Origin: Microbacterium maritypicum MF109
Lineage (GTDB): Bacteria > Actinomycetota > Actinomycetes > Actinomycetales > Microbacteriaceae
NCBI RefSeq assembly: GCF_000455825.1
Contig: NZ_ATAO01000157.1
Location: forward strand, 20,031 to 84,030
Reading direction: 5' to 3'
Length of the DNA stretch: 64,000 nt
How positions within the stretch are numbered: position 1 is the stretch's first letter; the number at the start of each line of letters is the position of its first letter. The notes below the pieces were generated by a model. The model searched no databases and was not told where the DNA came from. It worked only from the letters and a program-made list of their open reading frames with translations. Shown here one piece after another: positions 1 to 9,458 of the stretch. A program made the position numbers and the translations under genes.

Positions 1-2
1 TG

Positions 3-1373
3 CCGACCGCGTTCGGACTCTTCGCGGGAGCGGGCCTCGGCCTCGGCGACATGATCCTCGACTCGATCGGCGCGATGGCCCCGACCGCGGCGCTGCTCAT
101 GTTCGCGATCATGTTCTTCGGCATCATGATCGACGTGGGGCTCTTCGATCCGCTCATCCGGCTGATCACCCGCCTGCTCGGAGACGATCCCGCCAAGGTG
201 GTGCTCGGCACCGCGATCCTCGCCGGTGCGGTGTCCCTCGACGGCGACGGCTCGACGACCTTCATCATCACGACCTCGGCGATGCTGCCGATATACCTCC
301 GACTGGGGATGAGCCCGGTCGTGCTGACGTGCGTCGCCGGACTCATGAACGGCACCCTGAACATCGTGCCGTGGGGAGGGCCCACGGTCCGGGCGGCGAC
401 CGCTCTGGGACTGCAGCCGACCGACATCTTCGTCCCGATGCTTCCCGCGCTGGGCGCCGGGATCGTCGTGACGCTCGGCTTCGCGTGGATCCTGGGGCTG
501 CAGGAACGCCGTCGACTCGGACGGCTGGACTCCGAGGGGCTGCTGGTCGGGGCCGACGGGGGATCGCTCTCGACGGTGCCGAAGATCTTCCGCGGAGCCG
601 AGCCGAAGCCGGGTGCACGTGCGTCGCTGCGCACCGGGAACCTGGTGGTCGTCGCCGGTGGACACGCCCCTGTCTCGGCCGCGAACGTCGATCCTGCCGA
701 TACGGCCATGGCCGACACGATGCTGGATCCTGCACGCCCCACCCTCCGGCCGAAGCTCATCTGGTTCAACCTGGTGCTCACCGTCGCGGTGATGGTGCTG
801 CTGGTGCTCGACATCCTGCCGCTGCCGTACGTGTTCATGGTGGGCGCCGGGCTGGCCCTCGTCATCAACTTCCGCGGCATCAAGGAGCAGGCGTCGGAGA
901 TCGTGGCGCACGCTCCGAGCATCGTGGGGGTCGTCTCCATGGTCATCGCGGCCGGGGTCCTGGTCGGCGTGCTCACCGGCACCGGGATGGTCGATGCGAT
1001 GGCCACATGGATCACGAACGTGCTGCCGCCGGCCCTCGGACCTTTCCTGGCGCCGATCACCGGCGTCCTCTCGATCCCGTTCACGTTCTTCATGTCGAAC
1101 GATGCGTTCTACTTCGGCATCCTCCCGGTGCTCGCACAGAGCGCGGCGAACTTCGGCATCGATCCTGTCGAGATGGCGAGGGCGTCCATCACGGGGCAGC
1201 CCGTGCACCTGCAGAGCCCGCTCGTGCCGGCGATCCTGCTGCTCGTGTCGCTCGCGAGCGTGAACCTCGGTGATCACCACCGCAAGGTGCTGTGGCGTGC
1301 GACGATCGTCTCGCTGGTCATGCTCGGTGTCGGCATCCTGACCGGCGCCGTCCCGTTCTTCGTGGCGCAGTGA
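3..1373 (+). CDS. CitMHS-family citrate/cation symporter, 5' end outside window
   Basis: A polytopic membrane protein whose open frame already runs at the window edge, so the N-terminus is cut off; the first in-frame ATG at 51 lies inside the gene. About 456 residues are visible, with many hydrophobic segments, and the family is usually about 430-490 residues. The conserved stretch SLDGDGSTTF near the start and FTFFMSNDAFYFG near the end are typical of CitMHS proteins, which import citrate complexed with a divalent metal together with protons. A hydrophilic loop of about 80 residues (coded about 540-760) separates the two membrane halves. A hairpin after the stop probably ends the transcript. 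Family call is good; the exact substrate is inferred. Confidence 0.85.
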   Translation, partial: PTAFGLFAGAGLGLGDMILDSIGAMAPTAALLMFAIMFFGIMIDVGLFDPLIRLITRLLGDDPAKVVLGTAILAGAVSLDGDGSTTFIITTSAMLPIYLRLGMSPVVLTCVAGLMNGTLNIVPWGGPTVRAATALGLQPTDIFVPMLPALGAGIVVTLGFAWILGLQERRRLGRLDSEGLLVGADGGSLSTVPKIFRGAEPKPGARASLRTGNLVVVAGGHAPVSAANVDPADTAMADTMLDPARPTLRPKLIWFNLVLTVAVMVLLVLDILPLPYVFMVGAGLALVINFRGIKEQASEIVAHAPSIVGVVSMVIAAGVLVGVLTGTGMVDAMATWITNVLPPALGPFLAPITGVLSIPFTFFMSNDAFYFGILPVLAQSAANFGIDPVEMARASITGQPVHLQSPLVPAILLLVSLASVNLGDHHRKVLWRATIVSLVMLGVGILTGAVPFFVAQ

Positions 1374-1379
1374 CGACCC

Positions 1380-1416
1380 GCCGACGGGGAGCGCGGATGC
1401 CGTGTTCCCCGTCGGC
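1380..1416 (+). terminator. hairpin after the CitMHS gene
   Basis: Perfect 11-bp arms, GCCGACGGGGA at 1380-1390 and its complement at 1406-1416, lie just after the stop codon. There is no clear T-run, so factor-independent termination is not certain. Confidence 0.5.
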
Positions 1417-1431
1417 CGGCGTGCGGAGCGC

Positions 1432-1437
1432 TATGCT
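1432..1437 (+). promoter_or_regulatory. -10 box TATGCT of a leaderless gene
   Basis: TATGCT ends 6 nt before the GTG at 1444, so the transcript should begin at or next to the start codon. No -35 consensus was recognised. Confidence 0.55.
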
Positions 1438-1443
1438 CGGCGC

Positions 1444-1851
1444 GTGATCACATTCCTCTTCCGCGGCCTGCTCTACGTGGTGTCGGCCGGTCTCGGCCTG
1501 ATCGCCGCCGACCTCCTGCTCGACGGCTTCGAGATCGAATGGGACAAGTGGTGGGGCTTCGTCATCTGCATCCTGATCTTCGCGATCCTGCAGAGCGTGC
1601 TCGCGCCGTGGGTCGCCAAGGTCGCCAATCGCTACGCGCCGGTGCTGATGGGAGGCATCGGGATCTTCTCGACGCTGATCTCCCTCATCGTCGTCGTCCT
1701 GCTCCCCATCGGCGGGCTGCGCATCACGGACCTCACCGGCTGGCTGCTCGGTTCGGTCATCGTGTGGCTGATCACCGCGGTGGGCAGCGTGGTGCTCCCT
1801 CTCATCTTCCTGCGCAAGAAGGTCGAGTCCGTGAAGTCCGCACGCCGCTGA
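1444..1851 (+). CDS. small four-helix membrane protein (phage-holin-like family, PF04020 style)
   Basis: Encodes about 135 residues that are almost entirely membrane-embedded: four hydrophobic segments with short polar loops and a basic C-terminal tail rich in Lys and Arg. The pattern, with GFxIxW after the first pair of helices, resembles the actinobacterial 4-TMS proteins annotated as phage holin family, whose function is not established. The GTG at 1444 was chosen over the upstream GTG at 1402 because a TATGCT -10 box sits 6 nt before it, giving a leaderless start, and because the first hydrophobic helix follows directly. It converges with cysE, leaving 21 bp between the stops. No enzymatic residues are visible. 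Confidence 0.7.
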   Translation: MITFLFRGLLYVVSAGLGLIAADLLLDGFEIEWDKWWGFVICILIFAILQSVLAPWVAKVANRYAPVLMGGIGIFSTLISLIVVVLLPIGGLRITDLTGWLLGSVIVWLITAVGSVVLPLIFLRKKVESVKSARR

Positions 1852-1872
1852 CGGGCCCACGCGGCACCGGGT

Positions 1873-2445
1873 TCAGATCGCGTAGTGGTCGGGAGCGGTG
1901 AGGAGCGCCCTGGTGTCTTCTCCGAGCGTGCGGTGGCGCGGCTTCGCCGGCACCCCGACGAGCACGCTGTCAGCCGGGGCATCGCGTGTGACGACGGCAT
2001 TCGCCCCGACCACGGATCCCGCGCCGATCGTGACGGGCCCCAGGATCTTGGCACCGGCGCCCACGGCGACGCCGTCTCCGAGCGTGGGGTGACGCTTGCC
2101 CGATGTCCGCGTACGTCCGCCGAGGGTGACGCCGTGGTAGAGCATCACGTCATCGCCCACCACAGCGGTCTCCCCGATCACGACGCCCATTCCGTGATCG
2201 ATGAAGAACCGCCGGCCGATCCTCGCACCGGGGTGTATCTCGATCCCCGTGAGCCAGCGCGAGACCTGCGAACCGGCGCGCGCGAGCAGGCGCAGCCGTC
2301 GCCGCCAGAGCGCGTGCGAGACGCGGTGCGCCCAGATGGCATGCAGGCCGGGATACAGCAGAGCGACTTCGACGGCGCTGCGCGCGGCTGGATCGCGGAG
2401 GCGCGCTGCTGCGATGTCCTCGCGCATCCGCCCGAAAATGCCCAT
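1873..2445 (-). CDS. cysE: serine O-acetyltransferase
   Basis: Transfers acetyl from acetyl-CoA to L-serine, giving O-acetylserine for cysteine synthesis. The protein is a short-form SAT of 190 residues, compared with about 270 in E. coli, with a reduced N-terminal helical domain. A left-handed beta-helix of hexapeptide repeats runs from about residue 70 to 165. The catalytic region shows [12 protein letters not shown] (His84) and YHGVTLGG (His104). It lies 8 bp after cysK on the same strand and is almost surely co-transcribed with it; the two enzymes form the cysteine synthase complex in other bacteria. The sequence ends in Tyr-Ala-Ile; a C-terminal Ile is the SAT residue known to insert into the CysK active site. 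Confidence 0.95.
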   Translation of the reverse strand: MGIFGRMREDIAAARLRDPAARSAVEVALLYPGLHAIWAHRVSHALWRRRLRLLARAGSQVSRWLTGIEIHPGARIGRRFFIDHGMGVVIGETAVVGDDVMLYHGVTLGGRTRTSGKRHPTLGDGVAVGAGAKILGPVTIGAGSVVGANAVVTRDAPADSVLVGVPAKPRHRTLGEDTRALLTAPDHYAI

Positions 2446-2453
2446 CGACAGCC

Positions 2454-3392
2454 TCAGTCTTCGCGCAGGTCCTCGAACAGCGCGGTGGAGAGATAGCGCT
2501 CACCGGTGTCCGGGATCACGACGACGATCGTCTTGCCGGCGTTCTCCGGACGGGCGGCGACCTTGAGCGCCGCGGCGACGGCAGCACCCGACGACATGCC
2601 GACGAGGAGACCCTCCTTGGCCGCGAGCTCACGCGCGACGCGGATGGACTCGTCGAACTCCGCCATGAGTATCTCGTCGAGCACGTCGCGGTCGAGCACG
2701 TCGGGGACGAAGTTCGGGCCGATCCCCTGGATCTTGTGGGGGCCGGGGCGTCCCTCGGTCAGCACGGGGGAGTCCTTGGGCTCGACGGCGATCACCTGGA
2801 CGCCGGGCTTGGCGGCCTTGAGCGCCTGGCCCGTTCCGGTGACGGTCCCACCGGTACCGACGCCCGCGACGAGGATGTCGACGGCGCCGTCGGTGTCGCG
2901 CAGGATCTCCTGCGCCGTGGTCTCGCGGTGGATCTGGGGGTTCGCGGCGTTCTCGAACTGCCGGATCCAGATCGCGCCGGGGGTCTCGGCGACGATGCGC
3001 TTGGTCTCCTCGATCGCACCGCTCATGCCCTTGGTGGGATCGGTGAGCACGATCTCCGCGCCGAACGCCTTGAGCAGGACCCGGCGCTCCTTCGACATGG
3101 ACGCAGGCATCGTGAGGATCACCCGGTAGCCCCGCGCGGCACCCACCATCGCGAGGGCGATGCCGGTGTTGCCGCTGGTCGACTCGACGATCGTGCCGCC
3201 CGGCTGCAGCTCGCCCGATGCCTCGGCGGCGTTGATCATGGCGATGCCGATCCGATCCTTCACGCTCGACGCGGGGTTGTAGTACTCGAGCTTGGCGAGG
3301 ACGGTGGCGCCCAGTCCCTCGGTCACCCTGTTCAGCCGGACGAGCGGGGTGTTGCCGAAAGCGGTCGTGATGTCGGAGTGGATACCGGGCAT
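2454..3392 (-). CDS. cysK: cysteine synthase A (O-acetylserine sulfhydrylase)
   Basis: A PLP enzyme that makes L-cysteine from O-acetylserine and sulfide. The 312-residue protein has the PLP lysine in SSVKDRIG (Lys45), the substrate loop STSGNTG at about residue 70, and the glycine-rich phosphate-binding loop GTGGTVTG at about 175. The ATG at 3392 was chosen because AGGAAGG lies 6 nt upstream and the protein then starts like other CysK proteins; a longer open frame reaches 3527 but would overlap the prmC promoter. The gene is the first of a cysK-cysE pair and is divergent from prmC. It probably starts from the TAGGCT box at 3428-3433, which leaves a leader of about 30 nt. Confidence 0.97.
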   Translation of the reverse strand: MPGIHSDITTAFGNTPLVRLNRVTEGLGATVLAKLEYYNPASSVKDRIGIAMINAAEASGELQPGGTIVESTSGNTGIALAMVGAARGYRVILTMPASMSKERRVLLKAFGAEIVLTDPTKGMSGAIEETKRIVAETPGAIWIRQFENAANPQIHRETTAQEILRDTDGAVDILVAGVGTGGTVTGTGQALKAAKPGVQVIAVEPKDSPVLTEGRPGPHKIQGIGPNFVPDVLDRDVLDEILMAEFDESIRVARELAAKEGLLVGMSSGAAVAAALKVAARPENAGKTIVVVIPDTGERYLSTALFEDLRED

Positions 3393-3427
3393 GGTGAGCC
3401 TTCCTGTGCGGGGGTCGCTGCCGCACC

Positions 3428-3433
3428 AGCCTA
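3428..3433 (-). promoter_or_regulatory. -10 box of cysK-cysE
   Basis: TAGGCT on the minus strand lies 35 nt before the cysK ATG, which gives a short leader containing the Shine-Dalgarno AGGAAGG. Confidence 0.5.
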
Positions 3434-3479
3434 GGGGAGCGTCCCTATGGGCGAGGCTTTGTGACGTCAGCGCGCGCTC

Positions 3480-3485
3480 TACGCT
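3480..3485 (+). promoter_or_regulatory. -10 box TACGCT of leaderless prmC
   Basis: TACGCT ends 7 nt before the ATG at 3493. No Shine-Dalgarno precedes the ATG. Confidence 0.6.
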
Positions 3486-3492
3486 GGAAGAC

Positions 3493-4353
3493 ATGTCCGA
3501 CACCTCCCTCGCCGCCGTGGTCCGCACGGCTGCCCAGCGTCTCGCCGACGTCGGGGTCCCTGACCCGCTGGTCGACGCCGAGCTCCTCGCCGGTCACCTG
3601 CTCGGCCGTCGGCGCGGCGAGGTGCAGGCGGCGATCGTTCGCGGAGACGACGTCGACGACGAGACGGCAGCGGCTCTCGACGTTCTCATCACGCGTCGGG
3701 CTGCCCGTGAGCCGCTGCAGCACATCACCGGTACCGCGCCGTTCCGCCACCTCGAGCTCGCCGTCGGTCCCGGCGTCTTCGTGCCGCGTCCGGAGACCGA
3801 GACCGTCGTCCAGTACGCCATCGACGCCCTGCTGAACTCGGCCGAGCCCGCCCCGATCGGGATCGATCTCGGAACCGGGAGTGGCGCGATCGCCGTCGCG
3901 ATGGCCACCGAGGTGCCGCACGCCCGCATCTTCGCGGCCGAGCTCTCCGCGGATGCCCACGCCTGGGCGCGTCGAAACGTCGCAGGGATCGACAACCTGA
4001 CACTCGTCCTGTCCGACCTGGGCGAGGCGTTCCCGGAACTCGAGGGCACGGCGTCCGTGGTCATCTCGAATCCGCCGTACGTGCCCGACGCCGCGATCCC
4101 GCGCGATCCGGAGGTGCGACTCTTCGATCCGGCGATGGCGTTGTACGGGGGAGAGGACGGGCTCGACATCGTGCGCGTGCTCAGCTCGCGGGCGCTGCGA
4201 TTGCTTCGTCCCGGGGGCCTGCTGGTCATCGAGCACGGCGAACTGCAGGGCGAATCGATCAGGGAGATCCTCACCCTCGACGGCTGGCGCGCGGCGGCGA
4301 CACATCGCGACCTGACACTGCGCGATCGCACCACCACCGCACTCCGACCCTGA
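3493..4353 (+). CDS. prmC: peptide chain release factor N5-glutamine methyltransferase
   Basis: Methylates the glutamine of the GGQ motif in RF1 and RF2 using S-adenosylmethionine, which stimulates peptide release. The 286-residue protein has the usual helical N-terminal domain (about 1-80), the linker [20 protein letters not shown] at about 84-103, the SAM loop DLGTGSG at 125-131 and the catalytic NPPY at 193-196. The ATG at 3493 follows a -10 box by 7 nt, so the mRNA is probably leaderless; an open frame extends upstream to 3292 but lies in the cysK promoter region. prfA, the usual neighbour, is not adjacent here. tsaC follows 52 bp downstream. Confidence 0.95.
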   Translation: MSDTSLAAVVRTAAQRLADVGVPDPLVDAELLAGHLLGRRRGEVQAAIVRGDDVDDETAAALDVLITRRAAREPLQHITGTAPFRHLELAVGPGVFVPRPETETVVQYAIDALLNSAEPAPIGIDLGTGSGAIAVAMATEVPHARIFAAELSADAHAWARRNVAGIDNLTLVLSDLGEAFPELEGTASVVISNPPYVPDAAIPRDPEVRLFDPAMALYGGEDGLDIVRVLSSRALRLLRPGGLLVIEHGELQGESIREILTLDGWRAAATHRDLTLRDRTTTALRP

Positions 4354-4390
4354 TCAGCAACCTCGGAGCATGCTCACCGGCCGCGCCGCA

Positions 4391-4396
4391 TAGAAT
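4391..4396 (+). promoter_or_regulatory. -10 box TAGAAT of tsaC
   Basis: TAGAAT ends 9 nt before the ATG at 4406. It is a candidate promoter for the overlapping tsaC - GT4 - atpI-like run. Confidence 0.5.
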
Positions 4397-4405
4397 CGAA
4401 CCGTC

Positions 4406-5140
4406 ATGTCAACCATCTTCGACTGCAGCGACGAGTCGCAGCTCCTCGCCGGAATGCGTCATGCGCGCCAGGCGATCGGCCGTGGCGACCTCATCGTCAT
4501 CCCCACAGACACGGTGTACGGCGTCGGCGCCGATGCCTTCTCGCCGGCCGCTGTCCAGCGGCTCCTCGACGCGAAGGGGCGGGGCCGCGACCAGCCGCCG
4601 CCCGTGCTGATCGGCACGAAGGAGACACTCGCCGCCCTCGCCGAATCGGTTCCCGAACCGGTGGAGCGGCTGGTCGAGGCGTTCTGGCCCGGTGGGCTCA
4701 CGATCGTGCTGCCCGCGCAGCCGTCGCTGGTCTGGGACCTCGGTGAGACGCTCGGCACCGTCGCCGTCCGCATGCCGGAGGGGCGGGTCGCACTCGAACT
4801 GCTCGCGGAGACCGGTCCACTGGCCGTCTCCAGCGCGAACCTCACGGGGGAGGCCGCCGCCATCTCCGCGTACGACGCCGAGAAGATGCTGGGTGACAGC
4901 GTCGCGGTCTACCTGGCGGACGGACTGAGCAAGAACGGCATCGCGTCGACCATCGTCGATGCGACCTCGTTGGTCCGCCGCGGTGCGGACTCCGAGACGG
5001 GAGGCGTGCGCATCCTCCGCGACGGCGCCGTGACACGGGAGCAGCTGCAGGAGGTGCTCGGAGATCTCCTCGAGCCCGAGGACGATGCCGAGCACGAGCA
5101 TCACCACCAGCATGCACCGGACCAGGACGGGGATTCGTGA
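4406..5140 (+). CDS. tsaC: L-threonylcarbamoyladenylate synthase (Sua5/YrdC family)
   Basis: Makes threonylcarbamoyl-AMP from threonine, bicarbonate and ATP, the first step of the t6A modification in ANN-decoding tRNAs. The YrdC fold covers most of the 244 residues, with the conserved IPTDTVYGVGADAF at about residue 30-43, a KGRGRDQPPPVLI segment that binds nucleotide, and SSANLTG at about 145. The last 25 residues are an acidic and histidine-rich tail (EHEHHHQHAPD) that is not part of the fold. It is shorter than full Sua5 proteins with a C-terminal Sua5 domain. The TGA overlaps the GTG of the next gene (GTGA), which points to translational coupling. Confidence 0.93.
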   Translation: MSTIFDCSDESQLLAGMRHARQAIGRGDLIVIPTDTVYGVGADAFSPAAVQRLLDAKGRGRDQPPPVLIGTKETLAALAESVPEPVERLVEAFWPGGLTIVLPAQPSLVWDLGETLGTVAVRMPEGRVALELLAETGPLAVSSANLTGEAAAISAYDAEKMLGDSVAVYLADGLSKNGIASTIVDATSLVRRGADSETGGVRILRDGAVTREQLQEVLGDLLEPEDDAEHEHHHQHAPDQDGDS

Positions 5141-6306
5141 AGCAGTATCTCTTCACGATCATCCTCACCGCCGCGATCACGTTCGTACTGACCTGGGCGG
5201 TGTGGAAGCTGAGCCTCCGGTTCAAGCTGTACCCCGCCATCCGCGACCGTGACGTGCACACCACGCCCAAGCCCCGTCTGGGCGGCGTCGCGATCTTCCT
5301 CGCCATCGCCGCGGCGTTCGGGTTCTCCGCGATCAATCCCTTCTTCCAGAGCATCTGGATCCCCCCGCAGACCATGTGGTCGATCCTCGGCGCCTCGCTG
5401 CTGATCGCGATCATCGGGGTCGTCGACGACCTGTGGGACATCGACTGGATGATCAAGCTGGGCGCGCAGTTCCTGGCGGCGGGCGTCATCACCGTCGGCG
5501 GCGGCCTGCAGATCCTCTCGTTGCCGTTCGGTGACCTCATCGTGGTATCGAGCTGGCTGAGCATCACCATCACGATGTTCGCGATCGTCATCGTGATGAA
5601 CGCGGTGAACTTCATCGACGGGCTCGACGGGCTCGTCGCGGGCGTGTGCCTGATCTCGAACGGTGTGTTCTTCGCCTATTCCTACATCTTCACGCGCGAC
5701 TCGGGCGCGTCCAGCTACTTCAACCTCTCGACCTTCATCGCGGCGGTGCTCATCGGCGCCTGCCTCGGCTTCCTGCCGTTGAACTGGAGTCCGGCGAAGA
5801 TCTTCATGGGCGATTCCGGGGCGCTGGTGATCGGCCTGCTGATGGCCACATCGGCGATCGCGATCACCGGGCAGATGGACCCGTCCGCCCTCGACCCCGA
5901 GCGTCTCGGGCGTTCCCAGCTGGTCGGCGCGTTCCTGCCCATCCTGCTGCCACTGCTGGTCGTGCTGCTCCCGCTGCTCGACTTCGGGCTCGCCGTGCTC
6001 CGCCGGATGAGCGCCGGTCGCTCGCCGTTCTCGCCCGACCGGAAGCACCTGCATCACCGCATGCTCGATCTCGGTCACCGCGACCGCGACGCCGTGCTCA
6101 TCTTCTATGCCTGGACGGCCGTCGTCTCGCTCGCCGTCCTCCTGATGTACGTCGGTGCCCGGGAGGACTGGCCCGGCCAGTATCTGCCGGGCGTCGGCTT
6201 CGGCATCGTGGGCATCGCCGCCTGCCTCGTCGTCACGCTGAGTCCCACCCGCCGCAGGAAGAGCGCAGCGGGCGCCGAACCCGAACCGACACCCGTGGAG
6301 TCCTGA
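5137..6306 (+). CDS. undecaprenyl-phosphate GlcNAc-1-phosphate transferase-like protein (WecA/TagO/MraY superfamily)
   Basis: A membrane glycosyl-1-phosphate transferase that probably moves GlcNAc-1-P from UDP-GlcNAc to undecaprenyl phosphate, the first step of wall-polymer synthesis. The 389 residues form about 10-11 membrane helices. Motifs seen are DxxVHTTPKPRLGG near residue 42, VDDLWD at about 96, NAVNFIDGLDGLVAG at about 150, FMGDSGAL at about 227 and the histidine box HLHHRMLDLGH at about 308. The GTG start overlaps the tsaC stop. This gene between tsaC and the ATP synthase operon is a common actinobacterial order. It could also serve teichuronic-acid-like or exopolysaccharide synthesis; only the GlcNAc acceptor step is well supported. 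Confidence 0.88.
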   Translation: MKQYLFTIILTAAITFVLTWAVWKLSLRFKLYPAIRDRDVHTTPKPRLGGVAIFLAIAAAFGFSAINPFFQSIWIPPQTMWSILGASLLIAIIGVVDDLWDIDWMIKLGAQFLAAGVITVGGGLQILSLPFGDLIVVSSWLSITITMFAIVIVMNAVNFIDGLDGLVAGVCLISNGVFFAYSYIFTRDSGASSYFNLSTFIAAVLIGACLGFLPLNWSPAKIFMGDSGALVIGLLMATSAIAITGQMDPSALDPERLGRSQLVGAFLPILLPLLVVLLPLLDFGLAVLRRMSAGRSPFSPDRKHLHHRMLDLGHRDRDAVLIFYAWTAVVSLAVLLMYVGAREDWPGQYLPGVGFGIVGIAACLVVTLSPTRRRKSAAGAEPEPTPVES

Positions 6307-6824
6307 TGAGCCCGAGCCCCGTTTCCAGCACGCCGATCCTGCGCCGGACCCTGATCTGGTCGGCGATCGCCACCGCGGTGCTCGCGATCGTGGCGGGCGG
6401 AGTCGGTTATCTCGTCGCCCAGGGGGAGGGGCTCGTCAGTGGCCTGCTCGGTGTCGTCCTGGCTGCCGTCTTCCTCGGGATCACCGGACTCAGCATCCTG
6501 ATCGCCAACCGCTGGTTCGGGGATCCGCTGTACGTGCAGCTGTTCTTCGCGATCGTCCTGGGCGGCTGGCTGCTGAAGCTCGGCCTCTTCGTTGTCGTGA
6601 TGATCCTCCTCGCCGGTCAGCCGTGGCTGCAGCCGATGGTCTTCTTCCTCTCGATCGTCGCCGGTGTGCTCATGTCGCTCGTCATCGACGTCGTCGTGCT
6701 CACCCAGATGCGGCTCCCGAACGTCAGCGACACCACGCTGCCGACCGAGGTGCCCGAGGATCGTGCCCCCGGCGCGGCCAATCACATCGACGGCGGGCCG
6801 GTCGAGGGTGGCCAGCGGTCTTAG
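6306..6824 (+). CDS. AtpI-like membrane protein upstream of the ATP synthase operon
   Basis: A 172-residue protein with four hydrophobic segments (about residues 17-40, 47-68, 78-100 and 108-130) and a polar, acidic C-terminal tail. Its ATG overlaps the previous stop as TGATG. Its place just before atpB and its four-helix shape match the AtpI / ATP synthase I family, which assists assembly of the c-ring in some bacteria, but identity is weak and the function is inferred from position. The hexapeptide after the third helix (PWLQPM) and the final GGQRS have no known role. About 120 bp with a promoter-like box separate it from atpB, so the ATP synthase may have its own start site. Confidence 0.7.
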   Translation: MSPSPVSSTPILRRTLIWSAIATAVLAIVAGGVGYLVAQGEGLVSGLLGVVLAAVFLGITGLSILIANRWFGDPLYVQLFFAIVLGGWLLKLGLFVVVMILLAGQPWLQPMVFFLSIVAGVLMSLVIDVVVLTQMRLPNVSDTTLPTEVPEDRAPGAANHIDGGPVEGGQRS

Positions 6825-6842
6825 GGGACCCTCAGATTCTGA

Positions 6843-6848
6843 TAGTGT
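6843..6848 (+). promoter_or_regulatory. -10 box TAGTGT of the atp operon
   Basis: TAGTGT is preceded by TGA, so it resembles an extended -10, and it ends 6 nt before the GTG at 6855. This would make the atp mRNA start with a leaderless mini-ORF. Confidence 0.5.
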
Positions 6849-6854
6849 TGACAC

Positions 6855-6890
6855 GTGCCCGCCGCTCGCCCGCGAGCGCTTGCGCTGTGA
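6855..6890 (+). other. possible leaderless mini-ORF (11 codons) in the atp leader
   Basis: The GTG at 6855 lies 6 nt after TAGTGT and opens an Arg- and Ala-rich frame that ends at TGA 6888-6890. The stop overlaps another GTG at 6887 (GTGA). That second frame runs 22 codons to TAA 6953-6955 and overlaps the suggested atpB start. Both peptides are hypothetical and rest on position only. Confidence 0.3.
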
Positions 6891-6947
6891 AGCACACCGA
6901 CCATCGTCGCCCCGGTTCTGACCGGTGCCCCGAAGCTGGAGCCCGCG

Positions 6948-8035
<1,088 letters not shown>

Positions 8036-8062
8036 TCCGAACCGACTTCTGAAGGAGACAGG

Positions 8063-8620
8063 ATGCTGAACGCTCTTGTCACGAACCTCGCAGCAGAGGA
8101 GGGCGCGGTCAACAACCCGCTCATCCCGGCGTGGTACGACATCATCTGGTCGGGCCTCTGGTTCCTCATCATCCTCATCGTCGTGTGGAAGGTCGCCCTT
8201 CCCAAGCTGACGAAGATGCTCGACGAGCGGTCCGCCGCCATCGAGGGCAACATCGCCAAGGCCGACGAGGCGCAGAAGCAGGCGGAGGCGGCACTCGAGG
8301 AGTACACGCGTCAGCTCGCCGAGGCGCGTACCGAGGCCGGCGAGATCCGCGAGGCCGCCCGCGAGGACGGCAAGAAGATCGTCGCCGAGGCGAAGGACGC
8401 CGCGACCGCCGAGGCCGCACGCATCACCGCCACCGCGCACACGCAGATCGAAGCAGAGCGTCAGACCGCTCTCGTCTCGCTGCGCAGCGAGGTCGGATCG
8501 CTCGCTCTCGACCTCGCCGGTGGCGTGGTCGGCGAGACGCTCTCCGACGACGCACGTGCGACGGCTGTCGTCGATCGCTTCCTCGCCGAGCTCGAGGCAT
8601 CCGAGAAGGCGGCTCAGTAA
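8063..8620 (+). CDS. atpF: F-type ATP synthase subunit b
   Basis: The peripheral stalk subunit that holds F1 to the membrane. The 185-residue protein has one N-terminal membrane helix (about residues 26-46) and then a long, charged coiled-coil helix rich in Ala, Glu, Lys and Arg (about 55-165). It is preceded by GAAGGAGACAGG, a strong Shine-Dalgarno. Its TAA stop shares a base with the atpH start (TAATG), which suggests coupled translation. Confidence 0.95.
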   Translation: MLNALVTNLAAEEGAVNNPLIPAWYDIIWSGLWFLIILIVVWKVALPKLTKMLDERSAAIEGNIAKADEAQKQAEAALEEYTRQLAEARTEAGEIREAAREDGKKIVAEAKDAATAEAARITATAHTQIEAERQTALVSLRSEVGSLALDLAGGVVGETLSDDARATAVVDRFLAELEASEKAAQ

Positions 8621-9411
8621 TGGGCAGCGCGACCACTCAGGCACTCGCGGCATCCATCAAGACGCTTGCCGCAGCGAAGGACGTCACTCTCGACACCGCG
8701 CGGGAGCTGTTCGCTGCCGCGCATGCCGTGAGCGAGTCGTCCCAGCTGAGCGGCGCGCTTGCTGATCCTTCCGCACCCGCCGCGGCACGACAGAACGTCG
8801 TCGCCGCGGTGTTCGGCGGGTTCTCCGCAGGCGCCCAGGGCGTCTTGAAGACCGCCGTCGCCGAGCGCTGGTCCCACGCGGGTGAGCTCGTCGACGGTAT
8901 CGAGGAGCTCGCGATCCGCGCCGCAGCGATCGCGGAGCCCGGCACGGACATCGAGGGGGAGCTCTTCGGATTCTCCCGGGTGATCGCGGCGAACCCCGAG
9001 CTCGAACTCGCTCTGGGCAGCCGCGTCGGTGGAGAAGACGCCAAGAGTGCACTCGTCGAGCGCCTCCTGGCCGAAGGCTCCACCAGCGCCGCGACGACGC
9101 TGATCATCACGTCGCTCGTGCGCGAGCCGCGCGGGCGACGGGTCCGACGGCTGCTGAACCGGGCGATGAGCGTCGTCTCGAGCCAGCGTGGTCGAGTGGT
9201 CGCCACGGTGCACACCGCGGCCCCTCTCAGCGACGCGCAGCGCGCCCGTCTCAGCGACTCGCTCTCGCGTCGCTACGACGGCCAGGTATCGCTCAACGTC
9301 GTCATCGACCCTGCCGTCGTCGGAGGCCTGCGCGTGCAGATCGCCGATGACGTCATCGACGGCAGCATCTCCGCACGACTCGCCGACCTTCGCCAGAAGC
9401 TCGCGGGCTAA
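8620..9411 (+). CDS. atpH: F-type ATP synthase subunit delta
   Basis: Links the peripheral stalk to the top of F1. The 263-residue protein shows the OSCP/delta pattern: an N-terminal helical bundle, then a C-terminal region with [19 protein letters not shown] and a final strand [27 protein letters not shown], which is the family signature. It is longer than the E. coli subunit (177 residues), as is usual in actinobacteria. The ATG at 8620 overlaps the atpF stop; longer frames upstream are shadows of atpF. Confidence 0.95.
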   Translation: MGSATTQALAASIKTLAAAKDVTLDTARELFAAAHAVSESSQLSGALADPSAPAAARQNVVAAVFGGFSAGAQGVLKTAVAERWSHAGELVDGIEELAIRAAAIAEPGTDIEGELFGFSRVIAANPELELALGSRVGGEDAKSALVERLLAEGSTSAATTLIITSLVREPRGRRVRRLLNRAMSVVSSQRGRVVATVHTAAPLSDAQRARLSDSLSRRYDGQVSLNVVIDPAVVGGLRVQIADDVIDGSISARLADLRQKLAG

Positions 9412-9458
9412 CACGACTTCGCGCGGGGAACCGCGCACCCAGATACAAAGGGAAGACA

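Noticed and set aside
329..1273. Long Arg-rich open frames inside the CitMHS gene (and the same kind inside most other genes).
   Set aside because: They are frame shadows of high-GC coding sequence: Arg/Ala/Gly-rich, without families, in the other frames of clear genes.
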